A DNA stretch of 64,000 nt from Bradyrhizobium sp. CER78 (GCF_029846235.1 NZ_JARVWP010000015.1:62001-126000), one strand, 5' to 3'; shown: positions 52,191-61,528, numbered from the stretch's first letter. Notes: a model not told the origin generated them from the sequence alone. Program-made: numbers and translations.

Positions 52191-53066
52191 ATGATGCGGA
52201 ATGATCCGATCAAGCATGTCTTCATCTGGCCGGCGGTGCTCGTCGTGCTGGCGATCTCGATCTTTCCGCTGATCTATTCGCTGACCACGAGCTTCCTCAG
52301 CTATCGCCTGATTCCGCCGATCCCGCCGCGGGTGGTCTGGCTCGGCAATTATGCGACGCTGCTGCAGGAACCGCGGTTCTGGAGTGCGCTCTTCACGACG
52401 ACGCTGATCGCCTTCATCGCGGTCGGCTTGCAATACGCGATCGGTTTCGGCGTCGCGCTGGCGCTGAACGCGCGCGTGCCGGGCGAGCGGCTGTTTCGCG
52501 TCGCCTTGCTGTTGCCGATGCTGCTCGCGCCGGTGGCGGTCGCGCTGGTGGCGCGCATGATGTTCAACCCGACCATGGGACCGCTCAACCAGTTCCTGTC
52601 GAAGTTCGGTCTGGTCAATCTGCCCTTCCTCACCAATGGACATTGGGCGCTCGCCTGCATCATCGCGGTCGAGGTCTGGCAATGGACGCCGTTCGTCATC
52701 CTGATGATGCTGGCCGGCCTGCAAACGCTTCCCGAAGATGTTTACGAGGCCGCCGAGCTCGAGAATGCCAGCGCCTGGCAGCAGTTCTGGGGGATCACCT
52801 TTCCGATGATGCTGCCGATCTCGGCCGCGGTCGTCTTCATCCGCCTGATCGAGAGCTACAAGATCATGGACACGGTGTTCGTGATGACGGGCGGCGGGCC
52901 GGGCGTCGACACCGAGACGCTGACGCTGTTCGCCTATCAGGAAGGCTTCAAGAAGTTCAATCTCGGCTACACCTCGGCGCTCAGCTTCCTGTTCCTGATC
53001 GCGATCACGATCATCGGCGTCACCTATCTGGCGCTGCTGCGGCCGCATCTGGAGAAGCGCCGATGA
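52191..53066 (+). CDS. Carbohydrate ABC transporter permease (MalF/UgpA type)
   Basis: A 291-residue inner-membrane permease with six membrane segments, starting FIWPAVLVVLAISIFPLIYSL. The EAA loop is VYEAAELENASAWQQFWGITFPMM. It pairs with the next permease, which overlaps by four bases (ATGA), and with the substrate-binding protein and ATPase that follow. It starts eight bases after the kinase stop, so this importer is in the same operon as the sugar kinase. Confidence 0.93.
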   Translation: MMRNDPIKHVFIWPAVLVVLAISIFPLIYSLTTSFLSYRLIPPIPPRVVWLGNYATLLQEPRFWSALFTTTLIAFIAVGLQYAIGFGVALALNARVPGERLFRVALLLPMLLAPVAVALVARMMFNPTMGPLNQFLSKFGLVNLPFLTNGHWALACIIAVEVWQWTPFVILMMLAGLQTLPEDVYEAAELENASAWQQFWGITFPMMLPISAAVVFIRLIESYKIMDTVFVMTGGGPGVDTETLTLFAYQEGFKKFNLGYTSALSFLFLIAITIIGVTYLALLRPHLEKRR

Positions 53067-54100
53067 GCGATCGGGGCTTGACCGGACTGTCGCAATGGAG
53101 CCGTCGCCTGGTCGCGGTCGGTGTTCTCGCCTGGTGCCTGATCACGGTGTTTCCGCTCTATTGGGTGGTGGTGACGGCGTTCAAGACGCCGCCGGGCGTC
53201 GTCGGCGGGCCGACCTATCTGCCGTTCGTCGACTTCACGCCGACCCTGCAGCCCTTCATCGATCTCTATCAGGGGATCCGCGGCGAGTTCTTCCGGACCT
53301 TCCTGAATTCGACCGTTGTCGGCCTGTCGGCGGCGGCGATTGCCACCGCGATCGGCGCGATGGCGGCCTATGCGCTGGTGCGGTTCGAGTTCAAGGTCAG
53401 GCTTGGCGCGGGCCTCGTGTTCTTCCTGCTTGCGCTCGGCGGCTATCTGCTGTTCAACGCGACATTCGGATTGACCCGCTCGCAGGCACTTCTGCTCGCC
53501 TTTCCGATCGCGCTGATCGCAGCCGTGGTCGCCAATCGCCTGCCGCTGCCCGGGCCGATCCTCGGCAACGAGGACATCCTGTTCTGGTTCGTCAGCCAGC
53601 GCATGTTTCCGCCGATCGTCACGGCCTTCGCGCTGTATCTGCTCTACAGCGAGATCGGCCGGCTGGGCTTCCAACTAATCGACAGCTATGTCGGCCTGAC
53701 GCTGTGCTACGTCGCGTTCTCGCTGCCGATCGTGGTCTGGCTGATGCGAGACTTCTTCGAGGCGATCCCGATCGAGGTCGAGGAAGCCGCGATGGTCGAC
53801 AACGTGCCGAGCTGGCGCATCTTCATCGGCATCGTGGTGCCGATGTCGATGAACGGGCTGCTGGCGACGTTCATGATCACGCTGGCCTTCGTCTGGAACG
53901 AGTTTCTGTTCGCGCTGTTCCTGACCAATTCCAGATGGCAGACGCTGCCCATCCTGGTGGCGGGTCAGAACAGCCAGCGCGGCGACGAATGGTGGGCGAT
54001 CTCGGCGGCGGCGCTCGTCGCCATCGTTCCCATGATGATCATGGCGGGCCTGCTCAGCCGGATGATGCGGTCGGGCCTGCTGCTCGGGGCCATCAAATAG
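53063..54100 (+). CDS. Carbohydrate ABC transporter permease (MalG/UgpE type)
   Basis: A 345-residue permease with the MalG-type start SQWSRRLVAVGVLAWCLITVFPLYWVVVTAFK. The EAA loop EVEEAAMVDNVPSWRIFIGIVVPM lies near residue 245, and the C-terminal LLGAIK is conserved. It is longer than usual for the family (about 280) because of an insert with an additional hydrophobic hairpin (VRLGAGLVFFLLALGGYLLF and LLLAFPIALIAAVVA). The ATG overlaps the preceding stop. Confidence 0.92.
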   Translation: MSDRGLTGLSQWSRRLVAVGVLAWCLITVFPLYWVVVTAFKTPPGVVGGPTYLPFVDFTPTLQPFIDLYQGIRGEFFRTFLNSTVVGLSAAAIATAIGAMAAYALVRFEFKVRLGAGLVFFLLALGGYLLFNATFGLTRSQALLLAFPIALIAAVVANRLPLPGPILGNEDILFWFVSQRMFPPIVTAFALYLLYSEIGRLGFQLIDSYVGLTLCYVAFSLPIVVWLMRDFFEAIPIEVEEAAMVDNVPSWRIFIGIVVPMSMNGLLATFMITLAFVWNEFLFALFLTNSRWQTLPILVAGQNSQRGDEWWAISAAALVAIVPMMIMAGLLSRMMRSGLLLGAIK

Positions 54101-54127
54101 CAAAAACTTTGTAGGGAGGACTAAACG

Positions 54128-55588
54128 ATGTTGCGACGGACGTTCCTGATGCTGACTACCTCGCTCGCGATGGCTTGCGCCGCGGGCCAGGCGAATGCTG
54201 CCTGCAGTCCGGATTACACCGGCGTCACCCTGACGGTGGCGTCGCAGACCGGACCGTATATCGCATCCGCGCTCAAGCTCGGCGCGGACGAATGGGCCAA
54301 GAAGACCTGCGGCAAGGTCAATGTCGTCGAGTTTCCCTGGTCCGAGCTCTATCCGAAGATCGCGACATCGCTGACGGCGTCGGACGCGACGTTCGACCTC
54401 GTCAGCTTCGCGCCGGCCTGGCTGCCGGACTTCGTGCCTTATCTGAGCGAGATGCCGAAGGAGATGCAGTCCGGCAAGGATTGGGACGATATCGAGCCGG
54501 CTTATCGCGAACGCCTGATGGTGTGGGAGGGCAAGATCTACTCGCAGTCGATGGACGGCGACGTCCATACCTACACGTATCGCACCGACCTGTTCAGCGA
54601 TCCCAAGGAGAAGGACGCGTTCAAGGCCAAGTACGGTTACGACCTCGCGCCGCCGAAGACCTGGAAGCAGTATCTCGACATTGCCGAGTTCTTCCAGCGG
54701 CCCGACAAGGGCCTGTGGGGAACGGCGGAAGCGTTCCGTCGCGGCGGTCAGCAGTTCTGGTTCTTCTTCAGCCACGCGGCGGCCTACGCCAACAATCCGA
54801 ACTATCCGGGCGCGATGTTCTTCGACCCCGAGACGATGGACGCGCAGATCAACAATCCGGGCTGGGTGAAGGGGCTCGAGGAATACATCCGCGCATCGAA
54901 GCTCGGGCCGCCCAACGCGCTGAACTTCTCCTTCGGCGAGGTCAACGCGGCGGTCGCGGGCGGCCAGGTCGCGGAATCGATCGGCTGGGGCGACACCGGC
55001 GTCATTGCCGCCGACCCGAAGCAGTCGAAGATCTCGGGCAAGGTCGGCTCGGCGATGCTGCCTGGCTCGGACGAGATCTGGAACGCCAAGACCAAGAAGT
55101 GGGATAAATTCCCGAGCGTGCTTCCGGGCCCGTTCATGGCATTCGGCGGCTGGCAGATCGCGGTGCCGAAGGCCGGCAAGAACCAGAAGGCGGCGTGGGA
55201 CTTCGTCAAGACGCTGACCAGCCCCGAGGTGTCGGGCCAGGCGGCGATCACCGGCGGCAGCGGCGTCAATCCCTATCGCAAATCGCACACCGCCAATCTG
55301 CAGCTGTGGAGCAAGATCTTCTCGCCGGAGGAGGCCAAGGAATATCTCGGCGCGCAATCGGACTCCATCAATGCCAAGAACGTCGCGCTCGACATGCGTC
55401 TGCCCGGCTATTTCTCCTATACCGAGGTGGTGGAGATCGAGCTCGGCAAGGCGCTGGCCGGCCAGACCACGCCGCAGGCGGCGCTCGACGCGATGGCGAA
55501 GGAGTGGAATCGGCTGACCGACGAGTTCGGCCGGGCCAAGCAGCTCGCGGCCTATCGCGCGGCGATGGGCCTGCCGCCGAAGAACTAG
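54128..55588 (+). CDS. Extracellular sugar-binding protein (ABC importer)
   Basis: A 486-residue periplasmic binding protein of the SBP_bac_1 family. The signal peptide is LMLTTSLAMACAAGQANA, followed by CSPDYTGVTLTVASQTGPYIASALKLGADEW. Central parts YDLAPPKTWKQYLDIAEFFQ and KGLEEYIRASKLGPPN, and FGGWQIAVPKAGKNQKAAWDFVKTLTSPEV, are typical. Length is above the family norm of about 420. It serves the preceding MalF/MalG-type permeases. GGGAGG precedes ATG 54128. The ligand is unknown. Confidence 0.91.
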   Translation: MLRRTFLMLTTSLAMACAAGQANAACSPDYTGVTLTVASQTGPYIASALKLGADEWAKKTCGKVNVVEFPWSELYPKIATSLTASDATFDLVSFAPAWLPDFVPYLSEMPKEMQSGKDWDDIEPAYRERLMVWEGKIYSQSMDGDVHTYTYRTDLFSDPKEKDAFKAKYGYDLAPPKTWKQYLDIAEFFQRPDKGLWGTAEAFRRGGQQFWFFFSHAAAYANNPNYPGAMFFDPETMDAQINNPGWVKGLEEYIRASKLGPPNALNFSFGEVNAAVAGGQVAESIGWGDTGVIAADPKQSKISGKVGSAMLPGSDEIWNAKTKKWDKFPSVLPGPFMAFGGWQIAVPKAGKNQKAAWDFVKTLTSPEVSGQAAITGGSGVNPYRKSHTANLQLWSKIFSPEEAKEYLGAQSDSINAKNVALDMRLPGYFSYTEVVEIELGKALAGQTTPQAALDAMAKEWNRLTDEFGRAKQLAAYRAAMGLPPKN

Positions 55589-55602
55589 CCTTCAACCGAG
55601 AC

Positions 55603-55637
55603 ATCCCGGATGATGCGCGCGCGTCATCCGGGATTTT
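55603..55637 (+). terminator. Terminator-like hairpin between binding protein and ATPase genes
   Basis: ATCCCGGATGATGC paired with GCGTCATCCGGGAT (one G-T pair), followed by TTTT. It falls inside the importer operon and may reduce expression of the ATPase relative to the binding protein. Confidence 0.65.
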
Positions 55638-55672
55638 GACCAGCCGTCGATGAAGAGACGGAAAAGGATTCC

Positions 55673-56764
55673 ATGGCGCACGTCGAGATCGAGAACGTCA
55701 GCAAGGCATACGGCCCCTACAAGATCATCGAAGGGCTCGACCTCAAGGTGGCCGACGAGGAGTTTGTCGTGCTGGTCGGCCCGTCCGGCTGCGGCAAGAC
55801 CACGACGTTGCGCATGATCGCGGGACTGGAGGCCGTCACCAGTGGAACCATCCGCATCGGCAACCGCGACGTGACGCAGTTGCGCCCGGGTTTGCGCAAC
55901 TGCGCGATGGTGTTCCAGAACTACGCGCTCTATCCGCACATGACGGTCGCCGAGAACATCGGCTACGGCATGAAGGTGCGGGGCGAGCAGCGCGCCAGCA
56001 TCGACAAGGCCGTGAACGACGTGGCGCGCGTCCTTGACCTCGAGCAGTATTTGCAGCGCCGGCCGAAGCAGCTTTCCGGCGGACAGCGCCAGCGCGTCGC
56101 GATCGGCCGCGCCATCGTGCGCAGCCCGGACGTATTCCTGTTCGACGAGCCGTTGTCCAATCTCGACGCCAAGCTGCGCATCGAGATGCGCACCGAGATC
56201 AAGGCGCTGCACCGCCGCCTCGCCAAGACGATCGTCTATGTGACGCACGACCAGGTCGAAGCCATGACGATGGCCGACCGCGTCGTGGTGATGAACAAGG
56301 GCCGGATCGAGCAGGCAGCCGATCCGATCACGATCTACGAGAAGCCCAGCAATCTCTTCGTCGCGGGCTTCATGGGCGCGCCCAGCATGAACTTCATCCA
56401 TGGCGAGATCACAGCCCGCGACGGCGTGCTCACCTTCACCGAGCCGTCGGGCACGGCGTTGCGCGTGCCGAAGTCGCGTGAGGCTGCCTATGCGGGCAGC
56501 GTCGGCAAGCCCGTGGTTCTTGGGGTGCGGCCCGATCATGTGTTGCGCGAAGGCGCGCCGGCAGGCTCTTCCATCCGCATCCTTGTGAAGGACGTAGAGC
56601 CGCTCGGGCCGCACACGCTCGTGATCGGAACCGTCGGCGCATTCGCGTTCACGGCGCAAATGCCGGTCGGCGTCGCCGCCGAGCCGGATCAATTCATCGA
56701 CGTCGCGCTCGATCTGGAGCGAACGCATTTGTTCGACAAGGCGTCCGGGATGGCCATCTCCTGA
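55673..56764 (+). CDS. Sugar ABC transporter ATPase (UgpC/MalK type)
   Basis: A 363-residue ATPase with the TOBE regulatory C-terminus. Walker A is GPSGCGKTTTLRMIAGLE, signature LSGGQRQRVAIGRAIV, Walker B VFLFDEPLSNLDAKLR and the switch His is in YVTHDQVEAMTMADR. NLFVAGFMGAPSMNFIHGEI marks entry to the OB-fold domain. It energises the preceding MalFG-type importer. The start at 55673 follows the terminator-like hairpin by 35 bases. Confidence 0.94.
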   Translation: MAHVEIENVSKAYGPYKIIEGLDLKVADEEFVVLVGPSGCGKTTTLRMIAGLEAVTSGTIRIGNRDVTQLRPGLRNCAMVFQNYALYPHMTVAENIGYGMKVRGEQRASIDKAVNDVARVLDLEQYLQRRPKQLSGGQRQRVAIGRAIVRSPDVFLFDEPLSNLDAKLRIEMRTEIKALHRRLAKTIVYVTHDQVEAMTMADRVVVMNKGRIEQAADPITIYEKPSNLFVAGFMGAPSMNFIHGEITARDGVLTFTEPSGTALRVPKSREAAYAGSVGKPVVLGVRPDHVLREGAPAGSSIRILVKDVEPLGPHTLVIGTVGAFAFTAQMPVGVAAEPDQFIDVALDLERTHLFDKASGMAIS

Positions 56765-57009
56765 TTTGCCGCGGCGCCGGAGCGGGCGTTCGAACGCCCC
56801 AGGAGCCGCAACGGGGCCCCTTCCGGCGAATTGACCAGGACATTTGACCGAATCGGTTCCTGCCCGCATCGGGATGCCCGAATCGAGGGCAAATCGCGGG
56901 GCGTGCCGCCGATGGCGGCTTCTGACGCCACTGCTTTCCATGTTATCACGTGATCCGTCGAAACTGCGCTCGTGCAGAACCTGCCCGAACCTTACGAATC
57001 TGGATCTTG

Positions 57010-58263
57010 ATGATGTTGTCGCTTCCCAAGACAAAAATACGCGTGCTGCTGCTGGAGGGCGTGAACGATTCCGCGGTCCGGATGTTCGAGGCGAACGGCT
57101 ATACCGAGCTGCAACGTCTGCCCAAGGCGCTGGGACCGAAAGACCTCAGGCAGGCGCTGTCGGGCATCCATATGCTGGGAATTCGGTCGCGGACCCAGTT
57201 GACCGCGGAAATCCTCGAGGCCGCCGACCGGTTGCTGGTCGTCGGCTGCTTTTCGGTCGGCACCAACCAGGTGGATCTCGACGCCGCGCGGAAGCTCGGA
57301 ATCCCGGTCTTCAACGCGCCATACTCCAACACCCGCAGCGTAGCGGAGCTGACCATCGCCGAGATCGTCATGCTGTTCCGCCGGATCTTTCCGCGGTCGG
57401 TCTCCGCACATGGCGGCGGTTGGGACAAGTCCGCCGAAGGCAGCCGCGAGGTGCGCGGCAAGACGCTCGGCATCGTCGGCTACGGCAACATCGGCTCGCA
57501 GCTGTCGAACCTCGCGGAAGCGATGGGCATGCGCGTGATCTATTTCGATCACACCGACAAGCTGCGTCACGGCAATACCGAGCCGGTCGACTCGCTCGAC
57601 GAGCTGCTCGCGGCCAGCGACATCGTATCGCTGCACGTGCCGGAGACGCCGGCTACCGCCAACATGATTGGCGCGGCCCAGCTTCGGCTGATGAAGCCCG
57701 AGGCCTATCTGATCAACAACTCGCGCGGCACCGTGGTCGATCTCGACGCGCTGGCGAGCGCATTGCGTGAGAACCGCCTGGCCGGTGCCGCGGTCGACGT
57801 GTTTCCGGTCGAGCCGGTGTCGAACGAGGCGCGCTTCGTCTCGCCGTTGCAGGGGCTCCCCAATGTGATCCTGACGCCGCACGTCGGCGGTTCGACCGAG
57901 GAAGCGCAGGATCGCATCGGCGGTGAGGTCGCACGCAAGCTGATCGATTATTCCGACGTCGGATCGACCTTCGGCGCGGTCAATTTTCCGCAAGTGCAAT
58001 TGCCGGCGCGACCGACCGGTACCCGTTTCATCCATGTTCACCGCAACGTTCCCGGCGTCATGCGTCAGGTCAACGACGCGCTCTCCCGGCACGGGATCAA
58101 CATCCTGGCGCAGTATCTGCAGACCGATCCGGAAGTCGGCTATGTCGTGCTCGAGACCGACGTGGTCGGCGGCGAGGGCGAGGCGCTCCTCGCCGACCTG
58201 AAAGACATCGACGGTACCATCCGCGCGCGGGTGCTGTACGACCAGAACCGGCCGCAGGGATGA
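57010..58263 (+). CDS. serA: D-3-phosphoglycerate dehydrogenase (ACT-domain type)
   Basis: A 417-residue enzyme with the layout of E. coli SerA (410): catalytic domain, NAD motif LGIVGYGNIGSQLSNLAEAMGM, Arg in LINNSRGTVVD, Glu in VDVFPVEPVSNEA and His in VILTPHVGGSTEEAQ. The C-terminal ACT domain has RFIHVHRNVPGVMRQVNDALSRHGINILAQY, which binds serine for feedback inhibition. It catalyses the first step of serine synthesis. It lies 245 bases after the ABC ATPase. ATG 57010 is chosen over 56950 by family length; neither has a strong ribosome site. Confidence 0.9.
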   Translation: MMLSLPKTKIRVLLLEGVNDSAVRMFEANGYTELQRLPKALGPKDLRQALSGIHMLGIRSRTQLTAEILEAADRLLVVGCFSVGTNQVDLDAARKLGIPVFNAPYSNTRSVAELTIAEIVMLFRRIFPRSVSAHGGGWDKSAEGSREVRGKTLGIVGYGNIGSQLSNLAEAMGMRVIYFDHTDKLRHGNTEPVDSLDELLAASDIVSLHVPETPATANMIGAAQLRLMKPEAYLINNSRGTVVDLDALASALRENRLAGAAVDVFPVEPVSNEARFVSPLQGLPNVILTPHVGGSTEEAQDRIGGEVARKLIDYSDVGSTFGAVNFPQVQLPARPTGTRFIHVHRNVPGVMRQVNDALSRHGINILAQYLQTDPEVGYVVLETDVVGGEGEALLADLKDIDGTIRARVLYDQNRPQG

Positions 58264-58272
58264 TCGACCACG

Positions 58273-59709
58273 TCAGTCAGCCGAGAAGCCGAACGGCACG
58301 CTCGAGGTTCTGAAATCGTCGGGAAGAATCTCGCGCCCGATCGGCGGCGCCGATCGTGCCGCGCATCGCGGGCGATGACAGACCCGGCAGGCGACACCGA
58401 TCGGGGTCGGCTCGTCGGCGTTCGGCCCCTGTCCGTCGCGCGTGTAGATCAACTGGCCCGCATGCTCGGCCGCGCAGCCGATCGCAATCGCCCGCTCGAC
58501 GCGGATGGCGCCGAACGCGCCGCCGCCGGCGGTCACGGTGCGGGCGATCGAGAAGAACCGCTGTCCGTCGGGCAGTTCCAGCCATTGCGTGACGATCTGG
58601 CGCGGCGTCTTGAAGATGTCGTGGACCGACCACAGCGGGCAGGCGCCGCCGTGCTTGGCGAACGGGAAGCCGGCACCGTCGAGCAGCTTGGAAATGTTGC
58701 CGGCCGGATCGACGCGGATCAGGAAGAACGGCACCTTCTCAAGGCCCGGCCGCTGCAGGGTCGTGACCCGATGCGCCGTCTGCTCGAAGCTGGTGCCGAA
58801 TTGCCGCGCCAGCGCCTCGAGATCGTAACGCCGCGTCTCGACCGCTTTCGCAAACACCGAGTACGGCATAATGAGCGCGGCCGCGGCATAGGCTGCGAGT
58901 GCGCGGCGGGCCAGCAACTCGGCGCTTTTGCTGGTGAACTTGCCGTCTTCCACCGCCGCGCTGATCTCGCCTTCCAGTTCCAGATAGGCGAGTTGCTTGG
59001 CGAGCTGGAAATTGAGCCCTGCGGTATCGAGCGAGTCCTCGAGCAGCAATTGTCTGCGATGCATATCCAGTCGCCTGACCGAGCCGAGCATGACGTTCGG
59101 CGGCAGATAGCGGACCTGGAGCTTGTGACGCTCGCGAAGCCGCTCGATGAATCCGGCCGGGCCAGCCGGCTCATGGACGAGACGCTCGGCGGCATCGTCG
59201 AGGTTGGCGAAATTGTTGCGGCGCGCGGCGAGAAATCGCCTGACTTCCGCGACGGGATCGTTGGCGTCGAAGTTCTCGCCCGGCAGCAAGGTGGTGCCCG
59301 CCAGGTCCGGCGCACGCCGCTCCGCAAGTGCCAACTGCTCTTCACGATAGGCGGTGTAGAGGCGCAGGAACGCCTCGGTCATGCCGGGATAGCTGACCGC
59401 GAGGTCGCTGACCTCGAGCGTGGGGATGTCGATGTCGGCAAACATCGGTTCCTTCAGAACCGACTGCATGCGGGCGGTGTGATCCGCACCGCCGTCACCG
59501 GCGAGGTCGGCCAGATCGATCTTGTAGGTGCGCGCCAGGCGAAGCAGCATGTCCGCCGTCACCGGCCGCTGGTTGCGTTCCAGCAGCGCGACATAGGGGG
59601 CCGAGATTTCGAGATCGGCGGCCATATCCGCCTGGGTCAGCCCGAGGTCCCGCCGCAGCCGGCGCAGCCGCGGGCCCATGAAAACGGAACGGGCGCTTGA
59701 GGTTACCAT
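58273..59709 (-). CDS. ScfR/RamB-like short-chain acyl-CoA responsive regulator
   Basis: A 478-residue regulator. The N-terminal XRE-type helix-turn-helix has GPRLRRLRRDLGLTQADMAADLEISAPYVALLERNQRPV. The central IrrE-like domain follows, with the protease HExxH not visible (NFQLAKQLAYLELEG instead). The C-terminal DUF2083-type domain carries the Cys pattern ACRVCHRPRCAARSAPPIGR. The order matches RamB/ScfR, which control glyoxylate-cycle and propionate genes by sensing acyl-CoA. It is divergent from aceA, with two palindromes between. ATG 59709 is chosen; a TTG at 59721 and ATG 59679 are alternatives. Confidence 0.89.
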   Translation of the reverse strand: MVTSSARSVFMGPRLRRLRRDLGLTQADMAADLEISAPYVALLERNQRPVTADMLLRLARTYKIDLADLAGDGGADHTARMQSVLKEPMFADIDIPTLEVSDLAVSYPGMTEAFLRLYTAYREEQLALAERRAPDLAGTTLLPGENFDANDPVAEVRRFLAARRNNFANLDDAAERLVHEPAGPAGFIERLRERHKLQVRYLPPNVMLGSVRRLDMHRRQLLLEDSLDTAGLNFQLAKQLAYLELEGEISAAVEDGKFTSKSAELLARRALAAYAAAALIMPYSVFAKAVETRRYDLEALARQFGTSFEQTAHRVTTLQRPGLEKVPFFLIRVDPAGNISKLLDGAGFPFAKHGGACPLWSVHDIFKTPRQIVTQWLELPDGQRFFSIARTVTAGGGAFGAIRVERAIAIGCAAEHAGQLIYTRDGQGPNADEPTPIGVACRVCHRPRCAARSAPPIGREILPDDFRTSSVPFGFSAD

Positions 59710-59724
59710 CGCCGTATCCAATCT

Positions 59725-59741
59725 TTGTAAGATTCTTACAA
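59725..59741. promoter_or_regulatory. Perfect palindromic operator before aceA
   Basis: TTGTAAGA-T-TCTTACAA, 8-bp arms with one spacer base, 16 bases from the regulator start and 114 before the aceA start. It is a likely site for the ScfR/RamB-like protein. Confidence 0.7.
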
Positions 59742-59756
59742 CAATACAACGGTTTC

Positions 59757-59772
59757 TTGTAAGTTATGACAA
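59757..59772. promoter_or_regulatory. Second, imperfect operator before aceA
   Basis: TTGTAAGTTATGACAA shares the TTGTAAG half with the perfect site, and its outer TTGT/ACAA pair. Centres are about 31 bases apart, near three helical turns, suggesting cooperative binding. Confidence 0.5.
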
Positions 59773-59854
59773 GTTTTCCGCGTCAGGTCTAGCTCCCGAC
59801 GCCGCCAGGCGCCACAAACGGTGCAGTTATTTCGTCACCGAAGGGATCACGGAC

Positions 59855-61492
59855 ATGAACTTCCAACCGCGCGGGATCAGCGACCGGGCCATCCAGGGAC
59901 CGGCATCGTATCAGAGCGAGCTTGAGGCGGCCGAAGCGCTGCTGAAGACCAAGGACACCTGGAATGGCGTCACCGCCGAAGCCGTGGCGCGCATGCGCCT
60001 GCAGAACCGCTTCAAGACCGGTCTGGATGTCGCCCGCTACACGGCTGCGCTGATGCGCGCCGACATGGCCGCCTATGACGCCGACAGCACCAAGTACACC
60101 CAGTCGCTCGGCTGCTGGCACGGCTTCATCGCCCAGCAGAAGCTGATCTCGGTCAAGAAGCACTTCGGCAACACCGACCGCCGTTACCTCTACCTCTCTG
60201 GCTGGATGATCGCGGCGCTGCGTTCCGAATTCGGTCCGCTGCCCGACCAGTCGATGCACGAGAAGACCTCGGTGCCGGCGCTGATCGAAGAGCTCTACAC
60301 CTTCCTGCGTCAGGCGGATTCCCGTGAGCTCAACGATATCTTCCGCGCGCTCGACGCGGCGCGCAAGGAAGGCGACAAGGCCAAGGAAAAGGCGCTGATC
60401 GAGAAGATCGACAACTTCCAGACCCACGTCGTGCCTGTCATCGCCGACATCGACGCCGGCTTCGGCAATGCCGAGGCGACCTACCTGCTCGCCAAGAAGA
60501 TGATCGAGGCGGGCGCCTGTGCCCTGCAGATCGAGAACCAGGTTTCGGACGAGAAGCAGTGCGGCCACCAGGACGGCAAGGTCACCGTGCCGCACGAGGT
60601 GTTCATCGCGAAGATCCGCGCCTGCCGCCATGCGTTCCTCGAGCTCGGTGTCGAGGACGGCATCATCGTGACCCGCACCGACTCGCTCGGCGCCGGCCTG
60701 ACCCAGCAGATCGCGGTCAGCCACAAGCCCGGCGACCTCGGCGACCAGTACAACAGCTTCCTCGATTGCGAGGAAGTGACGGCCGCCAATGCGCGCAACG
60801 GCGACGTCATCATCAACCAGAACGGCAAGATGATGCGTCCGAAGCGGTTGCCCAGCAACCTCTACCAGTTCCGTCCCGGCACCGGCGCGGATCGCTGCGT
60901 GCTCGACTGCATCACCTCGCTGCAGAACGGCGCTGACCTCCTGTGGATCGAGACCGAGAAGCCGCATATCGAGCAGATCGCTTCGATGGTCGATCGCATC
61001 CGCAAGGTCATTCCGAACGCGAAGCTGGCCTACAACAACTCTCCGTCGTTCAACTGGACCCTCAACTTCCGTTGGCAGGTCTACGACGCGATGAAGGAGG
61101 CTGGCAAGGATGTCAGCAAGTACAACCGCGCCGAGCTGATGAAGGCGGAATACGACGATACGCCGCTGGCGAAGGAAGCCGACGAACGCATCCGCACCTT
61201 CCAGGCGGATTCGGCCAAGCGCGCCGGCATCTTCCACCATCTGATCACGCTGCCGACCTACCACACGGCTGCGCTGTCGACCGACAATCTCGCAAGGGAG
61301 TATTTCGGCGAGCAGGGCATGCTCGGATACGTCAAGAACGTGCAGCGCGCGGAGATCCGTCAGGGCATCGCCTGCGTCAAGCACCAGAACATGGCGGGCT
61401 CCGACATCGGCGACGATCACAAGGAGTACTTCGCCGGTGAGGCTGCCCTCAAGGCGGGCGGCGCCCACAACACGATGAACCAGTTCGGCTAA
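59855..61492 (+). CDS. aceA: Isocitrate lyase (long form)
   Basis: A 545-residue isocitrate lyase of the longer class, as in Pseudomonas (about 530), rather than the 434-residue E. coli form. It splits isocitrate to glyoxylate and succinate, the entry to the glyoxylate shunt for growth on acetate and fatty acids. The catalytic Cys lies in DEKQCGHQDGKVTVP; DIDAGFGNAEATY carries metal ligands and LAYNNSPSFNW is conserved. AAGGGAT precedes ATG 59855. The divergent ScfR-like gene and its operators are directly upstream. Confidence 0.95.
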   Translation: MNFQPRGISDRAIQGPASYQSELEAAEALLKTKDTWNGVTAEAVARMRLQNRFKTGLDVARYTAALMRADMAAYDADSTKYTQSLGCWHGFIAQQKLISVKKHFGNTDRRYLYLSGWMIAALRSEFGPLPDQSMHEKTSVPALIEELYTFLRQADSRELNDIFRALDAARKEGDKAKEKALIEKIDNFQTHVVPVIADIDAGFGNAEATYLLAKKMIEAGACALQIENQVSDEKQCGHQDGKVTVPHEVFIAKIRACRHAFLELGVEDGIIVTRTDSLGAGLTQQIAVSHKPGDLGDQYNSFLDCEEVTAANARNGDVIINQNGKMMRPKRLPSNLYQFRPGTGADRCVLDCITSLQNGADLLWIETEKPHIEQIASMVDRIRKVIPNAKLAYNNSPSFNWTLNFRWQVYDAMKEAGKDVSKYNRAELMKAEYDDTPLAKEADERIRTFQADSAKRAGIFHHLITLPTYHTAALSTDNLAREYFGEQGMLGYVKNVQRAEIRQGIACVKHQNMAGSDIGDDHKEYFAGEAALKAGGAHNTMNQFG

Positions 61493-61528
61493 CGGCCCGA
61501 ACGGATCATTGCGACGATTGGCTGGACA

